Part shown: positions 48,620 to 59,266 of the stretch, piece by piece
How positions within the stretch are numbered: position 1 is the stretch's first letter
How the letters are laid out: each line of letters starts with the position of its first letter
The notes under the pieces: model-generated
Told to the model about the DNA's origin: nothing
What the model saw: the letters and a program-made list of their open reading frames with translations, nothing else
The model's database searches: none
Program-made: the position numbers and the translations under genes
NCBI GenBank assembly: GCA_025642065.1
Contig: JAODUP010000056.1
Span: 657,501-721,500 of the forward strand
Length of the DNA stretch: 64,000 nt
Source: Paralvinella palmiformis
Lineage: Eukaryota > Annelida > Polychaeta > Terebellida > Alvinellidae
Reading direction: 5' to 3'

Positions 48620-49140
48620 TCGATACCTCCCAATCTCCCAGAAATGAAACAGTGGTTCAAGATGAGTAACACCGTAAACGTGTCAACAAAACCACAAGTT
48701 TACTAAAAACATGACCACGATCATTGATATCAATTAATATTTATTGATTCTATATTCATTAAGATATAATTTAAGAATCAGGTATTCATATTGATCGAGA
48801 CTGCGCGTGTTCAAAGGGCTCCGACGACGCTGTGTATGCACTTTCCGAATAACAGAAAACGGTCTCTCACAGTGAACATTGCTGTGTGGCAAGCTGAGAA
48901 CAACAACCATTACTTGTGCAAGTGCGGGGAACCGCATCTGTCCCACTGCCGTCTTTATCTTCATGGTTTCACCTCAGTAACGGTCAACAGATTTCTGTAC
49001 ACCACCTTCCATTTCGATCTCAATGTCCTCCATAGACTGGTAGTCCCCAAATTCAGCACAAACAGCACAGTAGAATTTGCGAACATTGCTAAGATAGTTC
49101 GCTGTCTGGAAAAAGTTCTTTCACCAAGTCGGTGAATTGG
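48620..49140 (-). mobile_element. hAT-like transposase, C-terminal remnant
   Basis: The minus-strand frame at 48734-48964 contains a block with VVLSLPHSNVHCERPFSV followed by a basic stretch RTQRRRSP-like text and SLDQYEYLI. The LPHSNxxxERxFS pattern is the signature of the hAT dimerisation region. Related frames continue upstream to about 49130 with frameshifts. The rest of the transposase, including the DDE residues, is absent. Terminal repeats were not found. A second decayed copy lies at 46191-46500. Confidence 0.72.
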
Positions 49141-50079
49141 TCAGCTACATGCTCCAAAAGGTTATGCTCGACAATAAAATGTGCAAAGAGTACATCAAAC
49201 AATTAAAAAACCGTAATCTTATTAATAAAATCGCAATAACCAGGGCTAAACTGTAGTACTTGACAGGTCTACGTTATTTGACAGTACCAGATCACTGAAG
49301 TTAACGAGTGTGGTACAAAGGTGACCTAGCTATCAGCAACTGGGAATCAGGGTTATTCTCCGATAATATGGTTTAACTGTGTAATGCTTTTATAAGTAAG
49401 GGACCTCAGTCTTCAGGAACATCCGGGCTGTGTCTAGCTTCAAAATGTCTCCCATTCGAGTAATAGTTGATTTATCAGCACTTTGAAATGGGCTATTTAA
49501 TATGTGGTTTATCGTATTCATAGCTTGACACACACATTTGTATTAGTTCTGAAAAATTGATATGAAGGTAAACTGTTCCATTAAAGTGTACAGACATCTT
49601 AGCCATTGTCATTATAAAAAATTAACGCCATAGTGAAGACCAGTCATGAAGATAGTCACTCCGCTACATTTAATTAAATTTATGGTTTCGTTAGTTGTAC
49701 TCCGGGTGACCTTTCTGGGTAACATTGTCGCCCAAGTCAGATAATGGTCACTTTGGACCATCGGGCGATCGCCAAATTTCAACTTTGCCGGATGGTTATA
49801 GAAGATAGGAACCATTTATTAAAGGTGAGTTTTTTATTGGTTGCTCTAAGCCGACCCTTATACGGGGCATATTGTCGGAGTTCAGAGAAGGGGGTCAGAT
49901 AATGACAAATATCAGAAATAATACAATACATACGAAGTAGCTGAATATGCCTATTAAATTAATATGGATCATAATAGACGACGTACCTATATCAAGAAGA
50001 ATTTATATACCCACAGCAGAACCATAAGAAAAAGTGTTTTAAGTGAAACTCATGCCAACCCTCCCCGGTCTCTCCTACA
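49141..50079. other. Intergenic, no gene recognised
   Basis: No supported gene. The frame at 49612-49815 has no family signature. Confidence 0.45.
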
Positions 50080-50210
50080 GCATTACAACAAACCACTCTC
50101 GGATATAAATTATCAACAGACATTGAAAAAGCCTTTGATATGATTTTGAGAGAGAGTTTGTTAGATAAACATTCCAGTATAGATACTGATTAGGAAACGT
50201 TCAATAGGAC
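50080..50210 (+). mobile_element. Possible LINE reverse-transcriptase fragment
   Basis: The frame reads LSTDIEKAFDMILRESLLDK, resembling the DxxKAFDxV...LLxxL motif of RT motif A. Nothing else in the neighbourhood supports it firmly. Confidence 0.4.
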
Positions 50211-50472
50211 AGAAACATTCGGTCTGATATATCTTTATAAGATAGATTAAGAGATAGTTATCTCAGCTATTAAACATCCAGAAAAGAGTTTAATTGGTAC
50301 CTTCCTCTATATTAATCTGGGCAACGATCTCTATGTTAATAAAAATGATGCTGATTTCTGAGAATACTAATAACATAACATGCTTTCACTCAGTGACAAT
50401 AATGTGTTAGAGCAAGTCTTCCGTGGCTTAATATTCAAAAATCGAAACACTGGAAAGTCACTGAAGAGCTTC

Positions 50473-50499
50473 GATAGTGTTAACGCCATTAACACTATC
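50473..50499. other. Perfect hairpin, 11-bp stem and 5-nt loop
   Basis: GATAGTGTTAA at 50473-50483 pairs with TTAACACTATC at 50489-50499 around the loop CGCCA. No T run follows, and there is no adjacent gene that would need it. Confidence 0.8.
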
Positions 50500-50689
50500 C
50501 AAAGTCTGAATGGTTCCTTAGCTTACTGTGCCGGAAATCTCCAACTCGTGGGATCAAATACTTGTGTCCGTAGGATATTTCATCTATACATTTCTCTAAG
50601 AAGTATACGGTTGGCTCTATCTTTCCACATATCTCCCATGTGATTGGCGGGAAAGGCTGAATCTTCCATCGTCAAGCATATCACGAAAA

Positions 50690-51030
50690 TTGTGAACGTA
50701 CATGCATTACTCCATTTAAGGTGGGTGCGGTTCCATTACAAATTAGTACCATTTCATTGTAGATGGGTATAATTTCACAAAGGGAATAGACGAATATCAT
50801 TCTATTATAAACGGTTACAATTCAATTACAAGTAGTCATCGTTCCATTACAGATGAGTACAAATCCATTACAGATGGGTACCGTTCATTTACAGATAACT
50901 ACTATTCAACTGTATATAGGTACCATTCTTTACAGATGGTCATCATTCCATTATAGATGACTATTATTATCATTATTTTATAGATAAGTACCGCTCCATT
51001 ACAGGTTAGTATCATAATGTTATAGATTTC
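50690..51030. repeat. Degenerate minisatellite, unit about 20-22 bp
   Basis: The phrase CCATTACAGATGGGTACCAT recurs with substitutions about 14 times, with good copies near 50834, 50853 and 50872. The array is diverged and has indels. Confidence 0.75.
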
Positions 51031-51894
51031 TGAAAGTGATACAGTCAATACACCAATGGAAGTTAAGTAGTTGTAAGCCTGCTGATTTCAGTCAGCGAAT
51101 TGTTGTAAAAGCATCATAACAAATAACATTCTCATAATTTATAGATTCTTCCTTCAGCGATGTATCTCAAGAGTGACCTATACAAAGCCAAGCTGTATCA
51201 CTATCATTCAAACAGTTATTATTCGTCACCGAACCCGTATGGTACCACTTGGGAGAGACTGGGTGACATTTCGTGTATTCAGATTATCCGATTTCCACAA
51301 GAGTTATTTATTTACATTAGACGTGAAAGTTTAGAGTATAATTGTTTTTCGATGTCTTGGACGACCAATGCACCTACATCAGTATTGGTTAACTCTGACG
51401 ATTTGGTAATTGTAATTTAATATGGCATTCGATTATCTCCACGAATAACGGTTGGAATTAAAAAGAAGAAAACAACTTGCAATTGCTGCGATTAAATAAC
51501 AATAGAACGTCATGGCTTTAAATATCATAACTTTATTTACCAATATTTTTACAACCATTACGCGATGCAGATGTAACTGATTATGCGTGAGTTCACCAAA
51601 CAGCTAATACTGCAACATATTGATGCTAATTTTGCAGATAAAGAAAGCAGAAAAAAAAGTTGATTAATCCCACAAAAACTTCAAATTTAAGTCTGTTTGT
51701 GACCTCTAGGAAAATCCGTGCTCCTGTTTCTCTAGCAACGGAACTATGAAACAATTAAGCTCTACTATATCTAGCAATTTGCAAACGATACAACAGATAC
51801 ATTATATGTAAATATCGATAACACCTTGACAGATATATTAGTATTGATACATACTCTGTCTTACAGAGAATTCGGCATCACGTCAATAATCTAA
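51031..51894. other. Intergenic, no gene recognised
   Basis: Open frame 51160-51420 (86 residues, ATG start) has no family signature or splice context. Confidence 0.45.
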
Positions 51895-52165
51895 CAACAA
51901 ATAACAGTCACCAATTGACAGACTCTGGGTTTTGTTTCATTTATGCTCACTTTCGTCAATATCGTGCACGACACCGTCTGTTGCACACCTCACTGTACAT
52001 AGTGTACGCAATTATACACTGTAGTGTACAAATATGAATATTTTGTACATTGTCCTCTACTAATGACTAAGAATAACACAAGTATAGAGAGATGTCCGTT
52101 AGTAAATTGATCCAATCTACGTTTGAAATCTCGTCCTCGAGATTATGTCGACTTCCATTTACAGT
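51895..52165. repeat. Dispersed repeat, copy 1
   Basis: Shares ordered segments with 63410-63610: GTTTTGTTTC(A/G)TT(T/A)ATGCT, GACTAAGAATAACACAA, TTAG(T/C)AAATTGATCC and ATCTCGTC. Both copies are followed by GT-rich microsatellites. No coding potential was seen. The type is unknown. Confidence 0.7.
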
Positions 52166-54010
52166 GTGCGTGTGTGTGTGTGTGCCTGTGCGTGCGAGTG
52201 TGTGTTGTATAACCTATTACTCTCATTGAACAGCAACTAACCACTGTACAAATCTGATACAAGATGAGAGCTTTATAATTAGTAAATTACCATATCACGC
52301 CTATTCTACAGCAACCCAGAGTCAATCAGACAACTACACTCCAAAATGTTTCAATCTGTTCAGGAACAAAACGCCAGAAGCCATTATCATATTGCTTATG
52401 CTCAGTCGGCCTCACAATTTCGCCTACAAACAACACCTCGTTAAGACAATCCTTACAAAGCACTCGTGGGAATTCACTGATTAAAAGACGACAACGTTAA
52501 AAATTATAACGCATAAATGACGTTATATAAATCATCACGTAGCTCTGTTCCGTAAATAACATCATGATGGCGTGTTGAGCTTGTACGTTTCTATTTAACC
52601 GCGGTAATAATGTTATTGTAATGGAGAACTGTTGCTAAGATGCGACACGGAGAAGACACGTTACAAAGGATAAATGTTCCCATACATTTTTGCTTCATAT
52701 CGATCAGTCAGCGAACATCGATAATCCAGTATAAACACAACATCGGCTTGTCTACTGGTAGTTATAATGGCAAGACAACGCGAATATAATAAAAAGAAAA
52801 CTGTTGATGACAAAAAATGTAACACTCGTGTTCAGTTTACCATAAAACATAAATCCAACAAACAATTATCAACATGCAAGAAAATACAAATCATCGGTGC
52901 CTCTCTACATCCCCAAATATCTTAACTACAACCGTCACTTAACTAAATTTGCATTCAATATCAACAGATACAGTAAAATCTGTATCCGTGACCACTCGTC
53001 TTAATGAGCCAAACCTCTATTACAATCAGAAGTGGCAAGCTATTTTACTAGCCCTCTGGTTAAATAAGATGCCTATATTAAAAGCCAACCCGCGTACAAA
53101 GACTACTGAAGTACAACCTCAAATTGGTTCCGTAAGACAGTTTTTACTTCTCTTTAGATTAGATAGAGTATTTCACTACTGGGTTTATCACAGTTGGTGT
53201 AAGAAATGGTGCGTGGCGCCTGTAATTAAGGATGAACGGGGAAAGCCCGTTTCACTACAGCGTGCAAACTACTTCAACGAGGTTGGATGGGAGTGGATGA
53301 CGCTCCATCTTCTCCATCTCTGACGGCCTTTTTTTAAATGAGAACAACTGTCAAGAGATGTTCCTAGGCTGCAAACCTGAGTTCCGTGTGACGAGCAGCA
53401 CCGACGTACCGAGTACAGAAATCAGAGCCATTATTGTAGCACAATGTGACAGGTAGTAGTAACATAAGAATGTCATAATACAATTCAAAAGATAACGTTG
53501 ATAAAATATTTCAAAACTTTCTTAAAAACACTAGATATGGTAGTTCTGTAACACGTGTGTAACATTGATCAAACAGTTTAAAACTGGATAAGATGCCATA
53601 ACGTAAGGAATGAGATCCCACAATATATATATATATAAATATGTGTGTGTGTGTGTGTGTGTGTGTGCGTGCGTGCGTTTGTGTGTGTTTAAAGACAATT
53701 TTATGACAGGAAACTGAGCACACAATAAAACTTCTTCATTGAACACATAAAAGTAGTACACGTGCACTGGAATAATTTTTGATGCATCCAAACTTTAAAT
53801 ATTTAATTCCTACTTTAATTTGTCCAGAACAATCTTGGTAACAACAAGGTAAAACATATGTATCTGTATGTGCATTTGTAACACACACACACACACACGC
53901 ACTCACACACACACATTCCAATCATCAATATAATTGCATATAATTTAACAATATAATAATGTTCTTGGCATACGTTACAGTTCTGTACTCAAAATGATTC
54001 TGAAACGATG
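52166..54010. other. Intergenic 3' of the CRIM1-like gene
   Basis: Microsatellites at 52163-52205 and 53621-53690. The 124-residue frame at 52949-53323 begins with TTG and not ATG, and shows no known family, so I do not call a gene. Confidence 0.45.
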
Positions 54011-54025
54011 TTGATATACTTAACA

Positions 54026-54031
54026 TTTATT
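54026..54031 (-). terminator. Candidate polyadenylation signal AATAAA
   Basis: Canonical hexamer on the minus strand, about 415 bp after the CRIM1-like stop codon. It is the first good hexamer I find downstream. The 3' untranslated region would then run over about 54010-54444. AATAAA is common in AT-rich DNA, so this is tentative. Confidence 0.4.
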
Positions 54032-54444
54032 AATCGGTATGACAAAAGTTAATACAATCACTGTTAGAGTGATATTTGTGCTAACGGACCTTAAATATTG
54101 TGTGTGTGCGTGCGGGCACGCATGCGCGCGCACGCGCTTACATGCACGCGTAAATTACTATGTGCTGAGAACATATAAAAGCTCCTGACTAACTAGAAAC
54201 AATAAATACCAGAAATATGTGATAACAACATAATCGCCAGTATATATATATCTATCAACACGAGCCACGCGCACATAAACATATCCGGTTGACGCGGCTA
54301 TGCCCATTATGCAGTTTCTAATGGGAAATGTTTCACCAGGCAACAGTGTCCAGCACTCTACCCATTATGTCATTATTGGCTTAACAAATTCATCTGAGAC
54401 TCATCGTCAACATGCGTACCCCCAACAACAACTCCGGAACCTGT

Positions 54445-55421
54445 TCACAAACTCTTCCTGTAACTAGCACTATCACAGACAGAGGGCACTCCGAGCAACA
54501 CTGGTTCTTCGGCGCCTGTACCATTATCGGCACCAACACTGTAGCGGATACATTTGTCGCCCATGGGCGCCTTGTCGCCTTGTCTGGACGAGTTACGTAG
54601 CCAGACCTCGTCGTTGACGCTATAGCGCATGTGCTTATCAGCGGGCTGGTGCCCTCTGGTGGGTATGTTTGTCACATTCGGTAGGATGGCACCACCCGAA
54701 TCGCCGTCGTCTTCCAGGCCGTTCGTTTCGATGATCCGTGAGGCGGGAGAAGACGGCGCGTTGGAGAGTTCATTGGCTTTGCTCGCGCACATCGATGAGG
54801 GATGGCTGGCATGATTCACCGCCACATCGGAACAAGAGCTACTGATGCAGGCAGCATTGTCAAACTCTGACAATTTGTCCATATCGTCCGTTAGGTCGTT
54901 GGAACTCTCCGAATATGGCTTGGTCAGCGTGTGATTACTGCCACAGGTTATGTTGTAGTTGTCCTCCAGTGAGCTGGCGTGGAACTCGTTCAAATTGTTG
55001 ATTGGTTTTGCCTGTATCAGGGCGTCTTTTTCTTTGGACAGAGTGTCATCGGCACCCGGCCGAATGATGCCCGATTCCGTGTCTGAACATTTTGACTTGG
55101 ACGTCAGCAGACCTTCGGTCTCGTCATAGATACAGAACTTGTTGTCCTGCGGCTTTCTATAATCGAGCTTGTTTAATCTGTCCATGTATAGATGGTTACC
55201 ACCTCGGTACTCCAGATTAACTGATTTGGGCCGTTTACTGATATTCACTTGTGGTTGGTCCTTCTCGAACAATGCCTGCATTGCTTTAGCTCGGCGATCG
55301 CGCTCTTGTCGCTTGTGACGGCGCCTCCTCCAGCAGAGCACTACGACGATAGTGGTGAGCAGAATGACAACAACCAGCAACACAATGATTGTGGTCAAAA
55401 ATACTGCATAATGGTTTCGAC
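54445..55421 (-). CDS. CRIM1-like gene, last coding exon (membrane helix and cytoplasmic tail)
   Basis: The acceptor reads ATATTTCAG before GTCGAAACC, and the exon begins in phase 1. The first codons encode RNHYAVFL and then a hydrophobic helix of about 25 residues rich in Ile, Leu, Val and Thr, directly followed by the stop-transfer sequence RRRRHKRQERDRR. The rest is a tail of about 290 residues with many Ser, Asp and Asn, a NHLYMDRL segment, KFCIYDETEGLL and two related RYSV segments (HMRYSVNDEVW and CIRYSVGADNG). It ends SASYRKSL with a stop at 54445-54447. From memory, the human CRIM1 tail is under 100 residues, so this one is much longer. The region codes for one open frame without internal stops. 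Confidence 0.88.
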
Positions 55422-55549
55422 CTGAAATATATGTTGGAAAAAATTAAATATTTCCGTTCTTGCATGCAAGTACATATGTAAACACACACGCATGCACATA
55501 CATACACATATAAAGATTCTGAAACAGTTGGTGATTGATGAGTACCTAC

Positions 55550-55594
55550 CTGTTCTGGAACCATTATTGTGCTCATTTAATGGGATGGTCTGAT
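55550..55594 (-). CDS. CRIM1-like gene, juxtamembrane exon (45 bp)
   Basis: A small exon with acceptor GTTACAG and donor GTAGGT. It encodes QTIPLNEHNNGSRT plus split codons at both ends. Phase 1 at both ends joins the VWC exon before it (A plus AT gives Asn) and the membrane exon after it (G plus GT gives Gly). The donor is good and the acceptor has a weak pyrimidine tract. The residues fit a hydrophilic linker outside the membrane. It is the least certain of the nine exons. Confidence 0.65.
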
Positions 55595-55663
55595 CTGTAA
55601 CATCATTATAAATAAATATTACAATTTCAGGTGTGATATTAATAGAAATGGGTGTAGTCATGG

Positions 55664-55664
<1 letters not shown>

Positions 55665-55714
<50 letters not shown>
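55665..55714. repeat. (GT)n microsatellite
   Basis: About 25 GT units in the intron before the juxtamembrane exon. Confidence 0.95.
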
Positions 55715-55715
<1 letters not shown>

Positions 55716-55910
55716 AAAATATAGACAATGACAAAGATTCAGAGAGAAGAAATAAACAGAAAAAACAACAATTAAAGAATAATATTGATGTGGACATCCA
55801 TATAAGCATCATTTTCATTATATATTATTATTGTTAAATTGCACGCACGCATGCACGCACACACACTAATGTACACTAACACAAACATACAAAACTGATG
55901 ATAAACTTAC

Positions 55911-56105
55911 TGATACATATAGGACAGCAGGTGTCAGGTAGTATGATAGACTCTAGACAGTTTATTAAAGGACTACACTGGGTCTCTAGACATAGTATAC
56001 GTCCATCATGACAAATACACCAAGTACAATTATTTAACAACCACATCTCTCCTGAAGCATAGGTCTCTCCTGATAAAGCACATGTCATGGGGCTCAGTTC
56101 TTCTT
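55911..56105 (-). CDS. CRIM1-like gene, VWC domain exon (last VWC)
   Basis: 195 bp, phase 1 at both ends, acceptor ATTTTCAG and donor GTAAGT. The protein begins EELSPMTCALSG and holds a von Willebrand factor C domain: W at the centre (GEMWLLNN), CTWCIC, then CLETQC and the terminal CCPIC. The family uses VWC domains to bind BMP-type ligands. It corresponds to the sixth VWC domain of vertebrate CRIM1 by order. Confidence 0.93.
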
Positions 56106-56214
56106 CTGAAAATATAATAAAAGTATATAATATTCAAATATTTGTGAAAAAACAATTCATCAGATAATTGAATCCACAATGATGACTTTTCACACTAAGA
56201 TATGTAATATCTCA

Positions 56215-56216
<2 letters not shown>

Positions 56217-56289
<73 letters not shown>
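56217..56289. repeat. (GT)n microsatellite
   Basis: More than 35 GT units between two VWC exons. Confidence 0.95.
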
Positions 56290-56418
56290 TATTACCGCTC
56301 TAGTCTATCATGAAAGATAACATGTGATTTTATTAAGGTCCCTGTTAACAGTGTTATTCATATTATTTTCTTATACTGACAGGTATGGATCATGATAATC
56401 ACTTGAAACAAAACATAC

Positions 56419-56646
56419 CTATGCATTGGGGACAACACTGTCCTTTACGCATGATGGTTTTATTACATTTCGTCAGTAGGGGACAAGTCTGTGAGTAGCA
56501 GTGTATCTGTCCATCTCTACACATACAGCTCTGACAGGCACTGACACGCCAGATATCACCGCTGTGGAACACCATTCCTGGTGTTACCTGGCACTGACTA
56601 CCTGGTGTCTTATTAGGTAGTGAGGGCACAGGTAGCTCATCATCTT
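56419..56646 (-). CDS. CRIM1-like gene, VWC domain exon
   Basis: 228 bp, phase 1 at both ends, acceptor CCAAACAG, donor GTATGT. After a linker rich in Pro and Asp, the VWC core shows GDIWRVSACQSCMC, CYSQTC and CCPQC. The junction with the next exon makes Glu (G plus AA). It is equivalent by order to the fifth VWC domain of CRIM1. Confidence 0.93.
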
Positions 56647-57362
56647 CTGTTTGGACATGAAAATAAGTTGATTAATATCAGCAATATGCATGACAAACAA
56701 TAGAAACAGCACCTCATCTTTTTGGATGTGCATTTTACTGCTCGGGTAAAACTTTACGAATAAGAAACTTTTAAATTGTTTCTATTTTTGAACATATTTG
56801 GAAAAATGAAATCAGTTATAACATCACCCCCTCTCCAATTAAAACTAACACAATCTTATGTAGGAAATCCCATCTTTAAATAAGGCCCTTTGAATGCAGG
56901 TGATCTTACAGGTGATCTATTGACTACTAGGCTGGAAGCCATGTAGGGTCCACTTCTGTTAGTGTTTTTAGATACGTGGTACCTCAAAGCCAGTTATGTT
57001 ATCACATGGACATAATTAACTATATATTGTATATTGGGATCAGCTGGGGTTTAGTTTCATATAAGTTAGAATAAAACTAAAAAGGGTTCTACAACTCTAT
57101 ACTGTGGGCTACATGGGAAATTATCATCTACTTCAGGGATATATAATATAATCACATTTCATGCGAAAAGCTAATTTTATTATTAGCAAAATATATTCTA
57201 CACTTTATTATCAGTGAAATAAAATCCATACTTTGACATTTATATGCATTCAATTACTATGATTCCAACTTCTACTTAGAATTATCCCATTTATTCAGAG
57301 ACTGCTGAACAAGAAATTAATGGTGATCTTCATAATATGAGCAAAAAGGCCAAAATAATTAC
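56647..57362 (-). other. CRIM1-like intron
   Basis: AT-rich intron of about 0.7 kb. I see no exon or repeat in it. Confidence 0.7.
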
Positions 57363-57572
57363 CAATGCATAGTGGACAGCAGTGATTTGGAAGTATGACA
57401 GGATGATGACATGTTAATGGTGGACATCTCTCTGCCTCACACAGAATGTCTCCATTAAGACAGATACACAGTGTACAGCCATCCATCTTCCAGGTCTCAC
57501 CCTCAGCAATATGTTGTCCTCCACCTGCATGACAGCTCGTTGACTTGGATGGAGTGTCAATGGCTGTCTCAT
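57363..57572 (-). CDS. CRIM1-like gene, VWC domain exon
   Basis: 210 bp, phase 1 at both ends, acceptor ATTTACAG, donor GTAATT. The domain shows GETWKMDGCTLCIC, CEAERCPPLTC and CCPLC, with the W and ten-cysteine layout of VWC. The linker contains ETAIDTPSKSTSC. It is equivalent by order to the fourth VWC domain. Confidence 0.93.
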
Positions 57573-57804
57573 CTGTAAATGGGGAGGGAATTTATTGTTG
57601 GCTTATGTTTACTTGGAGATATATGGACATACATACATACAAACATAATTGTATAGTTATATTCATAGATACACACAGAGAGGCTTTGGCATTTTTATGT
57701 ATTGGTTACTAGACAATAATAATAATAACAATAGTTGGTTTCCATAATAATCAGTAAATTACAGACAGAATTATGTGCTATGAAAAACACAATTAAAGCC
57801 TCAC

Positions 57805-58050
57805 CATGACAAGTGCCACAGCAGTCACCAGGTATGACCACAGGGTGGCGACACCTAGGGACTGGGCATGTTATCAATGTACACATCTCTTGTGCTTGAT
57901 GACAGAAGCAGAGCCGACATCCATCATGCCATGACTCCCCTTCATCCCAAAGATGACCATCATCTGTCAAACATGTACCACTGACCAGAGGACGTGATGT
58001 AGGTTTGGATGTCACAGCAATTCCATTATCTGGCTGTTGGGTCTTGTTAT
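57805..58050 (-). CDS. CRIM1-like gene, VWC domain exon
   Basis: 246 bp, phase 1 at both ends, acceptor TGTTGTCAG, donor GTGAGG. A Thr/Pro-rich linker is followed by GESWHDGCRLCFC, CTLITCPVPRC and CCGTCH. It is the first VWC after the antistasin block, equivalent by order to the third VWC domain of CRIM1. The VWC ending is CCGTC, not CCPxC: one Pro is replaced by Gly. Confidence 0.93.
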
Positions 58051-58456
58051 CTGACAACAAAATAACAGTAATGTTTACAATGGAAAATAGTACTTCTCAT
58101 GATGACTATGTGGTGCGTTCATAATATATATCTAATAAAATCTGATCACATCAGAAATACATTCTTGAAAATACACAGTACTAAAGACTCCATTTAAGAA
58201 AAATGCCTTATTTTCCCTTGCAGTTAAAAAACAATGATCAAACACTTCTAGCTAATTTGCATTTCAATTGTTTTTGTGTGTACAGAAGGCATGTGAATTA
58301 GAAATATTTGTTAAGCACTTATCGAATTCACAACCTAAATGAAACCAAGTAATAATAGCTTGTAAAACTATCTCAACATGCATTTTGGTGATTGTCACAA
58401 ACATTAGGTATAGTCAAAACTTAACAGATATTACTATTTACTGCAACATTACCAAC
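58051..58456 (-). other. CRIM1-like intron
   Basis: AT-rich, 0.4 kb, nothing recognised. Confidence 0.7.
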
Positions 58457-58852
58457 CTTTGCATTTACACAGCACACAGCCATTATCGCTGTAAGCATAT
58501 CCATGAATGCACTTCTTCTGACAAATGAATGGTGGACAGCGATTGCATTTACACTTTGGACAGCCATCCTTGCTGATACGATATCCAAATACACACTCCT
58601 TGGTACACATGTGAATTGGTGGACAGAAATATTTGTTGATAGTTTCCTGCTGATCTGGCTCTAACCTATCATCTGGTGGTGAGATATCCAGTGTTGGTGG
58701 CATCAGTGATCTACTGTCATGCTCTGCTGGTGATATTGTTGCTGTAGTTGTGGTAGGTGGGGATGTAGTGAGACACTGACACATCTCCAGACCATCATCA
58801 TCAACAACATATCCAAGTGGACAATCTAAGCTACAGAGCTCAGGAATGGCAC
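58457..58852 (-). CDS. CRIM1-like gene, exon with three antistasin-like domains
   Basis: 396 bp, phase 1 at both ends, acceptor ATACTTTAG, donor GTTGGT. It encodes three antistasin-like modules with the typical CxxxCxxG(Y/F)xxxxxGCxxCxC pattern: LCSLDCPLGYVVDDDG to CQC; FCPPIHMC, CVFGYRISKDGCPKCKC; and RCPPFICQKKCIHGYAYSDNG to CKC. A Thr/Pro/Ser-rich linker of about 50 residues separates the first from the second. In the first module the usual G before CxxC is replaced by LEM. CRIM1 has four such modules; the other one is in the exon upstream. Confidence 0.92.
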
Positions 58853-59128
58853 CTAAAGTATGAGGAAAATAAATAAAAATATCCCTTAAATAAAGTGTTT
58901 ATATTAGTGGACCAGAGATGTCAAATATTAATGGAATAGTTCCATCAGTAAAAGGACAAATTTATTTGTAGATAGATCTAACCAAATTTTGCTAAAATAA
59001 ATAAAGCCTGTAATTTCTTTAAACAATTTCCCATTATACACACTGCAGATAAATAAAGTAAAATCGGAAGGTGCTGACACCTTTTAAGTACATATATATA
59101 GCACATACAGAACACATATCTAGCTCAC

Positions 59129-59266
59129 CAATGACTACATCATCTTTACACTGACAGATGTAGCATCCTGTCTCATCCACCTCCAAACCAAGTGGGCAAA
59201 ATGGAGCCACAGTGCAGTTGTCCATATTGGGGCAGCCAGAGGGTAGGTTAATGGTGGCAGATTCGT
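59129..59266 (-). CDS. CRIM1-like gene, exon with the first antistasin-like domain
   Basis: 138 bp, phase 1 at both ends, acceptor CCATTACAG, donor GTGAGC. The module reads CPNMDNCTVAPFCPLGLEVD, then TGCYICQCK. The split codon with the next exon gives Gly (G plus GT), so the join is in frame. Confidence 0.9.

Noticed and set aside
52949..53323. 124-residue open frame on the plus strand
   Set aside because: It starts with TTG, has no recognisable domain, no splice context, and lies in a repeat-bearing intergenic region.
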